The translations under genes and the position numbers were made by a program. DNA of 64,000 bases from Pirellulales bacterium (lineage in GTDB: Bacteria > Planctomycetota > Planctomycetia > Pirellulales > JAEUIK01), in contig JAHBXR010000010.1 in NCBI GenBank assembly GCA_019636335.1, positions 62,001 to 126,000 of the forward strand. The letters run 5' to 3'. Position 1 is the stretch's first letter; each line of letters starts with the position of its first letter. The notes below the pieces were generated by a model that saw only the letters and a program-made list of their open reading frames with translations, searched no databases and was not told the DNA's origin. Positions 52,726 through 62,676 of the stretch are shown here, in pieces.

Positions 52726-54954
52726 ATGAAGGCAACGTTTCCCTCCCAGGGCGCCGGCCGCGTCGGCCAACAAGCGACGAACCTCGTCGAGGTATTTCGC
52801 CAGCGCGCCGAGGAACAAGCGGACCAGATTGCATTCACGGTGCTGGGCGAGCCCCACGCGGCGCCGCAGGATTACACCTACGCCGAGTTGGATCGCCGGG
52901 CAAGAGCGGTCGCCGCGCGGTTACAGCACACCTGCACGCCCGGCGCGCGCGCTCTGTTGATGTATGAGACCGGAATCGACTACATCGCGGCACTCGCCGG
53001 CTGTCTCTACGCCGGCGTGGTGGCCGTGCCCGTCTATCCCCCCGATCCCCTCCGCGCGACGCGAACCTTTCCGCGGCTCGAGGCGATCATTCGCGACGCG
53101 GACGCCTCGGTGCTCCTCGGCACGGCCGCCGATCTGGCCTGGGCCGGCACGATGCTAGGCAAGATCCCTCGTCTCCACGAGCTCGTCGCCACCGACGCGC
53201 TCGACGCGGCGTGGGCCGATCGTTGGCAGTTGCCCGAACTCGATCGCCAGTCGCTGGCCTTCCTGCAATACACCTCGGGTTCGACGAGTCTGCCCAAGGG
53301 GGTCGTGGTCCGCCACGGCAATGTGTTGGCGAACCTGGCCCAGATGGAACGCTCGCTCGACGTGCCCAACGCGCTGGTCTGCACCTGGTTGCCCACCTAC
53401 CACGACATGGGGCTGATCGGCGGAATCTTCCAATGCTGGTATAGCGCGCGGCGCAATATCCTGCTCACGCCCGTGGCATTCTTCCAGCAGCCCTTGCGCT
53501 GGTTGCAGGCCATCTCCGACTATCGCGCGACGACGACCGCCGCGCCCGACTTCGCCTACGAATGGTGCGTGCGCAAGTTCCGCGCCGAAGAGTGTGCCGA
53601 TCTCGATCTCGGTTGCCTGCAGATCGCCATGTCGGGCGCGGAGCCGGTCCGCGCGACAACGATCGAGCAGTTCGTCGAAACCTTCGGTCCCTACGGCATG
53701 CGTCGCGAAAGCTTCCGCCCCTGCTACGGACTGGCCGAGGCCACGCTGATGGTCGCGGCCGGCAAGCTCGCAAGCGTCGCCACCGTCGAACACTTCGACG
53801 GGGCCAAGCTGGCGCAAAACCGCGCGGCTCCGGTCAACGAAGCTGCCACCAACGCCCGCACGCTCGTCGCTTGCGGCACCTCCGCCGATGGCATACGCGT
53901 GCAAATCGTCGATCCGCAGACCCTCGAATGTCTCGCGGACGAACACGTGGGAGAGATCTGGGTCCAGGGCGAAAACGTCACCGCCGGCTACTGGGAACAG
54001 TCCGAGTTGTCGGAGCACACCTTTCGCGCTCGCACGGCCGACGGCGCCGGTCCGTTTCTCCGCACGGGGGATCTCGGCTTCTTCCGCCAGGGCGAACTGT
54101 TCATCGCCGGCCGACTGAAGGATCTGATCATCGTTCACGGGCGCAATCATCATCCCAACGATCTCGAACAGACCGTCGAACGATGCCACGAGGCGCTGAA
54201 GCCGCACGGCGGCGCGGCCTTCTCTGTCGAACAAGAGGGGCGCGAGCGCGTTGTCATCGTCCACGAGGTGCAACGCCCCAAACGCTTCGACCTGGACGAG
54301 GTCGCGCAGACGGTACGCCGCGCCGTGCTCGAGGCGCACGATCTCGTCGTCGACTCGGTCGTGCTCATCCGGCAGGGCTCGCTTTCGAAAGCCACCAGCG
54401 GCAAGGTACAGCGGCACGCTTGCCGCGAGCGTTACCTGGCGGGGGGCTTGAATGTGTTGCACGCCACCGAACGCGGCCAGCCTGGCAAGGGCTCCACAAG
54501 TGTCGAATACGTCGCCCCGCGCAACGAGATCGAAGCTCAATTGGCCGCCTCTTGGGCCGACGTGTTTGGCGTCGAGCGCGTGGGCGTCCACGACAATTTC
54601 TTCGACCTGGGGGGGCACAGCCTGCTGGCGGCACAAGTGGCCAACCGGCTCGCTCCCCGCTACGGCATCGAAATCACCCTGGCCGAGTTGTTCGAACGCC
54701 CCACGATCGCCAGCCTGGCCGAGTTGATCGCCGAACGGATGAGCGCCTCGGCCGAACTGGACGACCCCGCCGAATTGGCCCTGCTGGCGGAATTGGAACG
54801 CATGTCGGACGACGAAGTCCAGGCGGCGCTAGCCGCCAGCCGGGGAGAGTGCATGCCGCAACTCCCCTCGAACGACACCGATGCGACGCACGAACGATCG
54901 TGGTGGGGCAGTGCCGAGTTCGGCTCGCTCCGCGACTCGCGGCAGTCGGGTTGA
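52726..54954 (+). CDS. Fatty-acyl-AMP ligase with C-terminal carrier domain (FAAL-ACP)
   Basis: A 742-residue starter enzyme of a lipopeptide assembly line. The ATG has AGAAGGA ~8 bp upstream. Residues ~20-585 are a fatty-acyl-AMP ligase: YTSGSTSLPKGVVVRHGN (Y182 onward), LPTYHDMGLIGGIFQ (~208-222), ENVTAGYWEQSELSEHTF and the C-terminal GRLKDLIIVHGRNHHPNDLE (~462-481). FAALs activate fatty acids as acyl-AMP and pass them straight to a carrier without CoA. Residues ~600-670 are a carrier domain with the 4'-phosphopantetheine Ser in NFFDLGGHSLLAAQ (Ser632). It starts 50 bp after the permease and 31 bp before the first NRPS. It should load the chain that the first NRPS condensation domain uses. 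Confidence 0.94.
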   Translation: MKATFPSQGAGRVGQQATNLVEVFRQRAEEQADQIAFTVLGEPHAAPQDYTYAELDRRARAVAARLQHTCTPGARALLMYETGIDYIAALAGCLYAGVVAVPVYPPDPLRATRTFPRLEAIIRDADASVLLGTAADLAWAGTMLGKIPRLHELVATDALDAAWADRWQLPELDRQSLAFLQYTSGSTSLPKGVVVRHGNVLANLAQMERSLDVPNALVCTWLPTYHDMGLIGGIFQCWYSARRNILLTPVAFFQQPLRWLQAISDYRATTTAAPDFAYEWCVRKFRAEECADLDLGCLQIAMSGAEPVRATTIEQFVETFGPYGMRRESFRPCYGLAEATLMVAAGKLASVATVEHFDGAKLAQNRAAPVNEAATNARTLVACGTSADGIRVQIVDPQTLECLADEHVGEIWVQGENVTAGYWEQSELSEHTFRARTADGAGPFLRTGDLGFFRQGELFIAGRLKDLIIVHGRNHHPNDLEQTVERCHEALKPHGGAAFSVEQEGRERVVIVHEVQRPKRFDLDEVAQTVRRAVLEAHDLVVDSVVLIRQGSLSKATSGKVQRHACRERYLAGGLNVLHATERGQPGKGSTSVEYVAPRNEIEAQLAASWADVFGVERVGVHDNFFDLGGHSLLAAQVANRLAPRYGIEITLAELFERPTIASLAELIAERMSASAELDDPAELALLAELERMSDDEVQAALAASRGECMPQLPSNDTDATHERSWWGSAEFGSLRDSRQSG

Positions 54955-54985
54955 TTCGCAGCATGTAGAAAGCAGTTCCCCGCTC

Positions 54986-57900
54986 ATGCCACAAGCCCTC
55001 GCTGCACGACTGGCTCAGCTCTCGCCCGAGAAGCAGGCGCTCTTCGAGCAACTGCGCCGTGGCCAGCGCACCGTCACTGCCGCTGGCTCAGCGGACTCGC
55101 GCGATGCAACCTCGTGTTGGGCGCCCCTCTCCTTTGCCCAAGAGCGCCTCTGGTATCTCGATCAACTGACGCCCGGGAATCCCTTCTACAACGTGGCCAC
55201 CGCGGTGCGCCTGCGCGGGCAACTCGATTTCCAGGCCTTGCAGGCCGCCTTACAAGCTACGGTCGATCGCCATGCGGGGCTCCGCACGACCTTCGCGCTC
55301 GTCGAGGGAGAGCCGCGTCAGATCGTCGGCCCGGTCGAATTGCCGCTCGCGCAGCTCGACCTGCGCGACGTGCCGGTTGACCAGCGTGAAGCGCGACTCA
55401 GATCCATCGCCCAAGAAGAAGCGCTGCGATCGTTCGATCTTGCCCGTGGACCGCTGCTGCGCGCGCAGCTCGTACGCACGCGGGACGACGAGCACACGCT
55501 GCTCCTGACGCTGCATCACATCGTCTGCGACGGATGGTCGTTGGCGGTGCTGCAAGACGACGTGGCAGAATATTATGCGGCACACGTCGCAGGACGTTCA
55601 CCCGACTTGGCGCCCCTCGCGCTCGAGTACCTGGACTACACCCGGCGGCAACGCCACGAATTGCCAGGCGCCAGGCTCGACGCTCTCTTGCGTTACTGGT
55701 CTCGCGAGTTGTCCGATCTGCCGGGCCCACTCGAGTTGCCGACCGATCACCCGCGCCCCGCCGCGCAAACCTTTCGTGGCGACGTCTGCCGGCTCATGCT
55801 CGACCGCGAGTTGAGCGGCGAGTTGCGCGTGCTAGCCGGCGCCGAACGCGCCACCCCTTACATGCTGTTGCTGGCCGCCTGGCAGCTCTTGCTGGGACGC
55901 TGGTCGCGGCGGCACGACGTGGCCGTGGGAACGCCGATCGCGCAGCGCCACCATCGCGACCTGGAACGCCTGGTCGGCTTCTTCGTCAACACGCTCGTGC
56001 TGCGCGGCCGTTTCGAGGACGACCCTTCGTTCCGCGAATTCCTCGATCGCGTGAAGCAGTCGACGCTCGGCGCGCTCACCCATCAGGAGCTTCCCTTCGC
56101 TCGGCTGGTCGAACATTTGCAACCGCCGCGCGACGCAAGCCGACCGCCCCTCGTGCAGGTGATGTTCGTCATGCAGAACATCCCGGTGCGTGCCCGGCAG
56201 ACCGCTGGGCTAACGATCGAAGAGACAAGCTACGATCACGCGCCGGTCTCCCATTTCGACCTGACATTGAACGTCGACGAGCGACACGACGGCTTTCAAC
56301 TGTCGCTCGTCTTCAATCCCGACTTGTACGAGCGAGAAACCATCGAGCGTCTGCTCGCCTCGTACGAGACGTTGCTCCGCTCGATCGTGGCCGAGCCTGC
56401 CCGGCGCGTCAGCCAATTGGCACTGGCACCGGCGGCCGACCTGCGCCGGCAGCTCGTCGAACGAAATCGCACGAGTCGTTCGTTCCCCCACGACCGCATG
56501 ATTCACGAGCTCATCGCCGAACGGGCCGCGGCCGATCCGACGGCCATCGCGCTGGTGCTCGAAGATCGGCAGGTCACCTATCACGAACTCGACGCGGCCG
56601 GCAATCGGCTGGCTCGATTGCTCGCCGCACACGGTGTGACGACGGGAACGCCCGTCGGCATCTCGCTCGATCGGTCGGTCGAGCTGATCGTGGCCATGCT
56701 CGCGGTGCTCAAGGCGGGGGGCGTCTACGTGCCGCTCGATCCCGCCTACCCACCGCAGCGGCGGGCTTACATGATCACCGACGCCGGGCTTGCGCTCGTG
56801 CTGACCCGCGCCGATCTCGCCGCAGGAATTCAGACTCTGGGCTGCCAGCTCTTGCTGCTCGACGCCGAACAGCGAACGATCGACTCGATGAGTGCCCAAC
56901 CGCTCGAACGGCGCTGCGCTCCGCGCGATCTCGCCTACATCATCTACACGTCGGGCTCCACGGGCGAGCCGAAGGGGGTCGAGGTCGAGCACCGGGGGCT
57001 CGTCAACCATGCTGTCGCTTTCGCCGCACAATGCGAGTTAGGCCCAGGCGATCGGTTGCTGCAGTATCTCTCTCCCAGCTTCGACGCCGCGGCCGAGGAG
57101 ATCTTTCCCACGCTCGCCAGCGGCGCCACGCTCGTGCTCCATCCGGCCCCGGCGGAGCTGGCCGGGCGGTCGCTGCTCGAGTGGTCGCGCGCGGCCGGCG
57201 TCAACGTGCTGCACCTGCCGGTCGCCGTGTGGAATTCGTTGTTCGACGCGGAGCACGAAGCCACGCTCTTCGATCATCTGCGGTTGGTGATTGCCGGGGG
57301 CGACAATGTCTCGCGCGATGCTCTCCGCCGCTGGCGCGAGATGACGCGCGATCGCGTGCGATTCCTCTTCGCCTATGGTGTCACCGAGGCGACGATTACC
57401 TCGACGCTGTTCGACGGCCGCGAAGAACCCGCCCCTTCGGGTTCGCCGCGCATTCCCATCGGCCGCGCCCTGGCCAACCATCGCGTCTACATCCTCGACG
57501 AGCGGCTGCAGTGCGTTCCAACGGGCGTCGCCGGCGAGATCGCGCTCGGCGGAGTCGGTGTCGCGCGCGGCTACCGGGGCCGCCCCACGCTCACCGCCGG
57601 GAAGTTCGTGGCAGATTCCTTCGGCCTCGAGCCCGACGACCGCATCTATCGCACGGGCGACCTGGGACGAGTGCTCGCCGACGGCAGCATCGAGTTCCTC
57701 GGACGCATCGATCAGCAGGTGAAGATTCGCGGCTATCGCATCGAGCCGGGCGAGATTGAAGCGGCCTTGTTGCGCCACCAAGACGTTCACGAAGCGATCG
57801 TCGTTCCGCTGGGGGACGGCGAATCGCGCCGCCTGGCGGCCTATGTCGGCAGCCCGGGCGATCGCCCCCCCACCGAAGCGGATCTGCGTGAGTTCCTCGC

Positions 57901-59731
57901 CGATATGCTTCCCAGCCACATGCTGCCGACGGCAATCACCGTGCTGGCCCACTTGCCGCGGCTGCCGGGGGCGAAGGTCGACGTGGCCTCACTCCCCGAT
58001 CCGAATTGGAACCGCGCCACGCGATCCGATGCAGGCGTCGCCCCGCGCGATGAGCTCGAGGCCCAGTTGGCCGCCATCTGGCGCGACGTGCTCGGCATCG
58101 AGCGCGTCGGCGTGCATGACAACTTCTTCGAGCTTGGCGGAGACTCGATTCGCACGATCCAGGTTGTGGCCCGGGCCGGCGCGCAGGGTCTGCGCCTCAC
58201 GCCGAAGCAATGCCTCGAGCGCCAGACGATTGCCGAGCTCGCGCCGGTAGTGGGGCTCGCGCCGGCGGTGCTTGCCGAACAAGGTCCCGTGGTGGGCCCG
58301 GTTCCGCTACTGCCCATCCAGCACGAGTTCTTCTCGCTCGAGCTGGCCGACGCGCAGCACTTCAACCAGTCGGTCTTACTCGAGGTCGATCCCGCGCTTT
58401 CCAGCGAAGTGCTCGCCACGGCCCTACGCCTGCTGGGTGAACATCACGATGCCCTGCGAATGCGTTACGAACGGCAGCCGGACGGCTCCTGGCGGCAAAG
58501 GGGCCTACCGACAGAAGCGGCTCCCATGCTCGAACGTGTCGAGTCGACCGCTATCGATGTCACGGAAATCGTCGCCGCCGTCGATGCCGCGGCCGCCGCG
58601 ATTCAGGCCGGACTCGATCTCGCGCGAGGACCGATCGCACGATTCGTTTACTTCGACCGTGGAGCATCGCAGTCGGCCCGGCTGCTGATCGTGGTGCATC
58701 ACCTGGCGATCGACGCCGTAAGCTGGCGCATCGTGCTCGAAGATCTCAACCTGTTGTGCGGCCAACTTCAGCGTGGCCAAGCACCTGTCCTGCCCCCCAA
58801 GACGACTTCCTATCGCGATTGGAGCGATCGGCTTCGCGAGTACGCAGCCAGCCACGAGATCGCCGAGGAAGCCGCCTCTTGGCTCTCCACCGCGGCTGAA
58901 AACCGCCGGCTGCCATGCGAATCGAGCGAGCGTACGAACACGGTCGAATCGAGTGCCACGGTTCGCGTCGCGCTAGACGCGGACATGACGCAGGCGCTCC
59001 TCACCGATGCCCAGTTGGCCTATCGCACACGACCGCAAGATCTGCTCTTGGCGGCGCTCGCCCACGTGCTGACCGACTTCACCGGTGACCACGCCGTGCG
59101 GCTCCATCTCGAAGGACACGGGCGAGAAACCGCGGCCGAGGATCTCGATCTTTCGCGCACGGTCGGCTGGTTCACGGCGCTCTATCCCGTCGTGCTTCGC
59201 CTTCCCGCGACTAACTCGCCCGGCGACCTCATTCGCGAGACGAAGGAGCAACTGCGGCAGATTCGCAACGGCGGCCTCGGCTATGGGCTGTGGCGCTGGT
59301 TGTCGCACGACGACACCGTGCGTGCAACACTCGCCGCGGCCCAACGACCGGAGATCTGCTTCAACTATCTGGGACAGTTCGATCATCTCGTGGCGGACGA
59401 AGCGCTTTTGCGACCCGTCGACGAGCCCCACGGCGCCGACCACGGCCCTCGCAACGAGCGTGCCCATCTGTGGGAAATCAACGCTTACGTCCACCAAGGC
59501 GCGCTCCAGATCGCCTGGACGTACGGCACCGGTCACCATCGCCGCGAAACCATCGAGCGACTCGCGGCGGCCTATCTCGACCAACTCCGCGAGCTGATCG
59601 AGCATTGTCTTGCGCCAGGGGCCGGCGGCGTGACGCCTTCGGATTTTCCCCTGGCCGATCTCGATCAGGACGATCTCGACACCATCGCGGCCCTGCTCGA
59701 ACGGGACGAACCCGAGAGCGACCGATCATGA
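54986..59731 (+). CDS. Non-ribosomal peptide synthetase, C-A-T-E module
   Basis: A 1581-residue single-module NRPS. The ATG 54986 (MPQALAARLAQLSPEK) is chosen since the longer frame reads into the FAAL gene. C domain ~47-480: HHIVCDGWS (H177-H178). A domain ~500-1000: YTSGSTGEPKG (Y654 on), core motifs intact although the usual YGPTE is YGVTE, and GRIDQQVKIRGYRIEPGE. T domain: Ser1054 in NFFELGGDSIRTIQ. E domain ~1100-1540: HHLAIDAVSW (H1238-H1239), LHLEGHGRETAAEDL and EICFNYLGQFD. The E domain should convert the loaded amino acid to D. The approximate specificity code is D-A-E-H-V-A-A-I-T, which I cannot assign to a substrate. The stop overlaps the next gene's ATG by 4 nt. Confidence 0.94.
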   Translation: MPQALAARLAQLSPEKQALFEQLRRGQRTVTAAGSADSRDATSCWAPLSFAQERLWYLDQLTPGNPFYNVATAVRLRGQLDFQALQAALQATVDRHAGLRTTFALVEGEPRQIVGPVELPLAQLDLRDVPVDQREARLRSIAQEEALRSFDLARGPLLRAQLVRTRDDEHTLLLTLHHIVCDGWSLAVLQDDVAEYYAAHVAGRSPDLAPLALEYLDYTRRQRHELPGARLDALLRYWSRELSDLPGPLELPTDHPRPAAQTFRGDVCRLMLDRELSGELRVLAGAERATPYMLLLAAWQLLLGRWSRRHDVAVGTPIAQRHHRDLERLVGFFVNTLVLRGRFEDDPSFREFLDRVKQSTLGALTHQELPFARLVEHLQPPRDASRPPLVQVMFVMQNIPVRARQTAGLTIEETSYDHAPVSHFDLTLNVDERHDGFQLSLVFNPDLYERETIERLLASYETLLRSIVAEPARRVSQLALAPAADLRRQLVERNRTSRSFPHDRMIHELIAERAAADPTAIALVLEDRQVTYHELDAAGNRLARLLAAHGVTTGTPVGISLDRSVELIVAMLAVLKAGGVYVPLDPAYPPQRRAYMITDAGLALVLTRADLAAGIQTLGCQLLLLDAEQRTIDSMSAQPLERRCAPRDLAYIIYTSGSTGEPKGVEVEHRGLVNHAVAFAAQCELGPGDRLLQYLSPSFDAAAEEIFPTLASGATLVLHPAPAELAGRSLLEWSRAAGVNVLHLPVAVWNSLFDAEHEATLFDHLRLVIAGGDNVSRDALRRWREMTRDRVRFLFAYGVTEATITSTLFDGREEPAPSGSPRIPIGRALANHRVYILDERLQCVPTGVAGEIALGGVGVARGYRGRPTLTAGKFVADSFGLEPDDRIYRTGDLGRVLADGSIEFLGRIDQQVKIRGYRIEPGEIEAALLRHQDVHEAIVVPLGDGESRRLAAYVGSPGDRPPTEADLREFLADMLPSHMLPTAITVLAHLPRLPGAKVDVASLPDPNWNRATRSDAGVAPRDELEAQLAAIWRDVLGIERVGVHDNFFELGGDSIRTIQVVARAGAQGLRLTPKQCLERQTIAELAPVVGLAPAVLAEQGPVVGPVPLLPIQHEFFSLELADAQHFNQSVLLEVDPALSSEVLATALRLLGEHHDALRMRYERQPDGSWRQRGLPTEAAPMLERVESTAIDVTEIVAAVDAAAAAIQAGLDLARGPIARFVYFDRGASQSARLLIVVHHLAIDAVSWRIVLEDLNLLCGQLQRGQAPVLPPKTTSYRDWSDRLREYAASHEIAEEAASWLSTAAENRRLPCESSERTNTVESSATVRVALDADMTQALLTDAQLAYRTRPQDLLLAALAHVLTDFTGDHAVRLHLEGHGRETAAEDLDLSRTVGWFTALYPVVLRLPATNSPGDLIRETKEQLRQIRNGGLGYGLWRWLSHDDTVRATLAAAQRPEICFNYLGQFDHLVADEALLRPVDEPHGADHGPRNERAHLWEINAYVHQGALQIAWTYGTGHHRRETIERLAAAYLDQLRELIEHCLAPGAGGVTPSDFPLADLDQDDLDTIAALLERDEPESDRS

Positions 59732-62676
59732 AGAACGTCGACGACCTGCTCCCGCTGGCTCCCTTGCAAGCGCTGCAATTCGCGCATGCGCTGGCCGAGC
59801 CCGACTCGCCGCTGCTGGTCGAGCAGCTCCGCGCGACGCTCGAAGGTCCGCTCGACGTGGCGCTGTTTCGGCGCGCCTGGGAAACCATCGCCGCCAGGCA
59901 CGCGATGCTACGCGCCGCACCGGCCTGGGAAGGGCTGAAGAAGCCCGTGCTCGTCGTGCATAAACAGATCGAGCTTCCTTTCAGCGAGCTCGATTGGCGA
60001 GCACCCGACGTAACAGAGCAGCACACGCGTCTCGCCGCATGGGCCGCCGAAGATCGCCGCCAGGGATTCGACCTGCGCCGCGCGCCACTCTGGCGCATCC
60101 AGTTGATACGGCTGGGGGACGAGCGTTGGCAGTTGCTCTGGACGTGCCATCACTTGCTCCTCGACGGCTGGTCGGTGGGTATCGTGTTGCGCGAGGTCTT
60201 CACATGGTACGCCGCACAGCGTCAGGAGCAGAGCATGCCACTCCCCCCGGCGGCCCCGTTCCGCGACTTTCATACCTGGCTCAAGCGGCAAGACCACCCC
60301 GCGAGCGAGCAGTTCTGGCGCGAACAGCTTGCCGGCTGTACGCCGCTGGGTGGATTGCCCCTCGAGCGAGCCCCCTTTGAACCGCGGCCCGATCGCACGG
60401 GACATGGCGAGATCGAACGCCATCTCTCGCCGGAAGACACGGCTCGTCTGCGCGAACGAGCCAAAACCTTGCGCGTCGGCGAAAGTGCCTGGCTGCAAAC
60501 CGCCTGGGCCATCCTGCTCGGCCGCCACTTCGAGCGTGAGGAACTGCTCTTCGGCGTGGCCGTAGCGGGCAGGCCGCATTCGCTGCCACTGGTCGACGCG
60601 ATCGTCGGACCCTTCGTCAACAACGTCCCCCTGCGTGTGACGGCGCGGCTCGACGACGCCTGGAGCGACGTCTGCCGGACCGTTCAAGCCGCGGGCAGAA
60701 CCGCCCAGGCGCACGAGCACGTTCCGCTCGACGCGATTGCCCGCGCCGCGGGCATGCCCCCCGAACGGCGCTTGTTCGAGACGCTCGTCGTGCTCGAAAA
60801 CTATCCGCTCGGCGACTCGGCCAGTCGCCAGATCGGCGCTCTCCAGATCCGCGATATCCACGGCACCGCGACCTCGGCCTATTCACTCACGCTGGTGGCT
60901 CTCCCCGGCGAAGAGCTTGGCCTCCGTTTGCTGTACGACACGAAGCGGTGGAGCGAAACGACCGCCCGTGCCGTGCTGGAGCAGTTCTTGACACTCCTCG
61001 CGCAAATGAGCGAGCAGCCGGAAGCCCGCGTACGCGATCTCTCGCTGACTGCCTCCGCCCCGCGCGAACTCGCCGACGAAGAGGGGCGTCTCTCGGTGCG
61101 CGATATTGCCGGCCAACCGGCGCCGAGCTATCTGCCCGGCGAGCTGTGGTACTCTCGCGCAGGCAGCGCACCGCGCCCGACCGGTTATCGCGCGCAGCTT
61201 CTCGCCGATGGAGAAATCGAATATCTCGGGCCTGGACGTGCGTCGTTGCGCGTCGGCCGCTTCGCGATCGATCCGGACGAAATCGTGCGCGTCCTCGAGT
61301 TGCATCCACTCGTCGCGCGGGGGGCAGTGGTCGGCACGTCCTCGCGCACGCGCGCGACGCAACTGGCCGCCTATGTCGAGCCGGCGAGCGGCGCCCGGGT
61401 CGGCATCGACTCGGGCGATCACGGACTATTGCTGGGGCAATTGCGCCGTTTCGCCGAGGCACGACTACCGGCCCCCCTGTTACCCCTGGCGTGGCGCGTG
61501 GTCGACAAGCTGCCGCTCGACGCGCAGGGCGTTCTCGATACGACCGCCTTGCCCGAGCCGATGCGTGCGCGCGGCGAAACGAGCACGCCCTACGTCGCGC
61601 CGCGCGATGCGGTCGAGGCGCGCGTGGCCGAGATCTGGTCACAAGCGCTCGGCGTCGAGCCGGTCGGCGTGAACGACAGTTTCATCGACTTGGGGGGCTA
61701 TTCGAGCCTCGCGGTCACTTTGCTGGCCCGGCTCGAAGACGAGTTCGCGCGGCGCTTGCCGCTGGCGGCCTTGTTCGAGGAACCGACCGTAGCCCATCTG
61801 GCGAAATTGTTAGGACGCGAGGCAGCGACGCCCGAGGAAATCTCGCTCGTGCCGCTGCGCGCCGGCGGTGGTAAGCCTGCGTTGTTCTGCGTCCATCCCG
61901 CGGGCGGAACCGTGTTTTGCTATCTGGAGTTGGCTCAGAGGCTCTCCGACGATCGTCCCGTGTATGGCCTGCAGGCCGCCGGGATCGATGGCACGACGGC
62001 GCCGCACGAGACGATCGAGGCGATGGCGGCGCATTACCTGTCGGCGATCAAGTCCGCCCAGCCGACGGGGCCCTATCATCTCTGTGGTTGGTCGACCGGA
62101 GGAGTCGTCGCGTTCGAATTGGCGCGGCAGATGCGAGCCGCCGGCGACGAGGTGGGGTTGCTGGCACTGCTCGACGCGGCCATTCCACGGCCGGGAGAGT
62201 CCTTCGGCGCCGACGATCTGCTGCCGATGCTCGAGCTGCTTTTTCCGACCGATGATCGCCAGGTGCTCGAACGATTGCGCGAGATGCCCGCCAGCGCTCA
62301 ACTCGAGCATTTCCGCGGGCGGGCCGAGGCCGCGCAATTGCTGATCGCAGGCGCCGGCGCCTCGCAGGCAAAGCGCATCTACGAAGTATTCCAGGCCAAC
62401 ATGCAGGCGGTGGTCGCTTATCGACCAGGTCCCTACGATCGGCGCATCACGCTCTTTCGCGCCGCCGATCATGCGACTCCCATGCATGCCGACCGCACGC
62501 TCGGCTGGGAACCGTGGGCCAGCGGCGGTATCGAATTGCACGACGTCGCTGGCGAACACTTAAACCTCTTGAAATCTCCTACCGTACTGGCCATCTGCGT
62601 ACAATTGCAGCACGCCCTGGGCGAGGACACGAGATCGCCAGCACGCCACCACGAAACGGCCCACGCTGCCACCTGA
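59728..62676 (+). CDS. Terminal NRPS, C-(A remnant)-T-TE
   Basis: A 982-residue protein translated from an ATG that overlaps the upstream NRPS stop (ATGA). C domain ~1-430: LLPLAPLQALQFAHALAEP and HHLLLDGWS (H141-H142). It follows an E domain, so a DCL type is expected. Then comes only the tail of an A domain: LADGEIEYLGPGRASLRVGRF (~492-512, an A8-like stretch, lightly degraded) and a C-terminal subdomain. The A1-A7 core, including the AMP site, is missing. T domain: Ser659 in FIDLGGYSSLA. TE domain: GWSTGG (Ser789), Asp816 (LLALLDAAIP) and His944 (GEHLNLL). The triad is complete. The second amino acid must therefore be supplied in trans or by another protein. Confidence 0.93.
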   Translation: MKNVDDLLPLAPLQALQFAHALAEPDSPLLVEQLRATLEGPLDVALFRRAWETIAARHAMLRAAPAWEGLKKPVLVVHKQIELPFSELDWRAPDVTEQHTRLAAWAAEDRRQGFDLRRAPLWRIQLIRLGDERWQLLWTCHHLLLDGWSVGIVLREVFTWYAAQRQEQSMPLPPAAPFRDFHTWLKRQDHPASEQFWREQLAGCTPLGGLPLERAPFEPRPDRTGHGEIERHLSPEDTARLRERAKTLRVGESAWLQTAWAILLGRHFEREELLFGVAVAGRPHSLPLVDAIVGPFVNNVPLRVTARLDDAWSDVCRTVQAAGRTAQAHEHVPLDAIARAAGMPPERRLFETLVVLENYPLGDSASRQIGALQIRDIHGTATSAYSLTLVALPGEELGLRLLYDTKRWSETTARAVLEQFLTLLAQMSEQPEARVRDLSLTASAPRELADEEGRLSVRDIAGQPAPSYLPGELWYSRAGSAPRPTGYRAQLLADGEIEYLGPGRASLRVGRFAIDPDEIVRVLELHPLVARGAVVGTSSRTRATQLAAYVEPASGARVGIDSGDHGLLLGQLRRFAEARLPAPLLPLAWRVVDKLPLDAQGVLDTTALPEPMRARGETSTPYVAPRDAVEARVAEIWSQALGVEPVGVNDSFIDLGGYSSLAVTLLARLEDEFARRLPLAALFEEPTVAHLAKLLGREAATPEEISLVPLRAGGGKPALFCVHPAGGTVFCYLELAQRLSDDRPVYGLQAAGIDGTTAPHETIEAMAAHYLSAIKSAQPTGPYHLCGWSTGGVVAFELARQMRAAGDEVGLLALLDAAIPRPGESFGADDLLPMLELLFPTDDRQVLERLREMPASAQLEHFRGRAEAAQLLIAGAGASQAKRIYEVFQANMQAVVAYRPGPYDRRITLFRAADHATPMHADRTLGWEPWASGGIELHDVAGEHLNLLKSPTVLAICVQLQHALGEDTRSPARHHETAHAAT

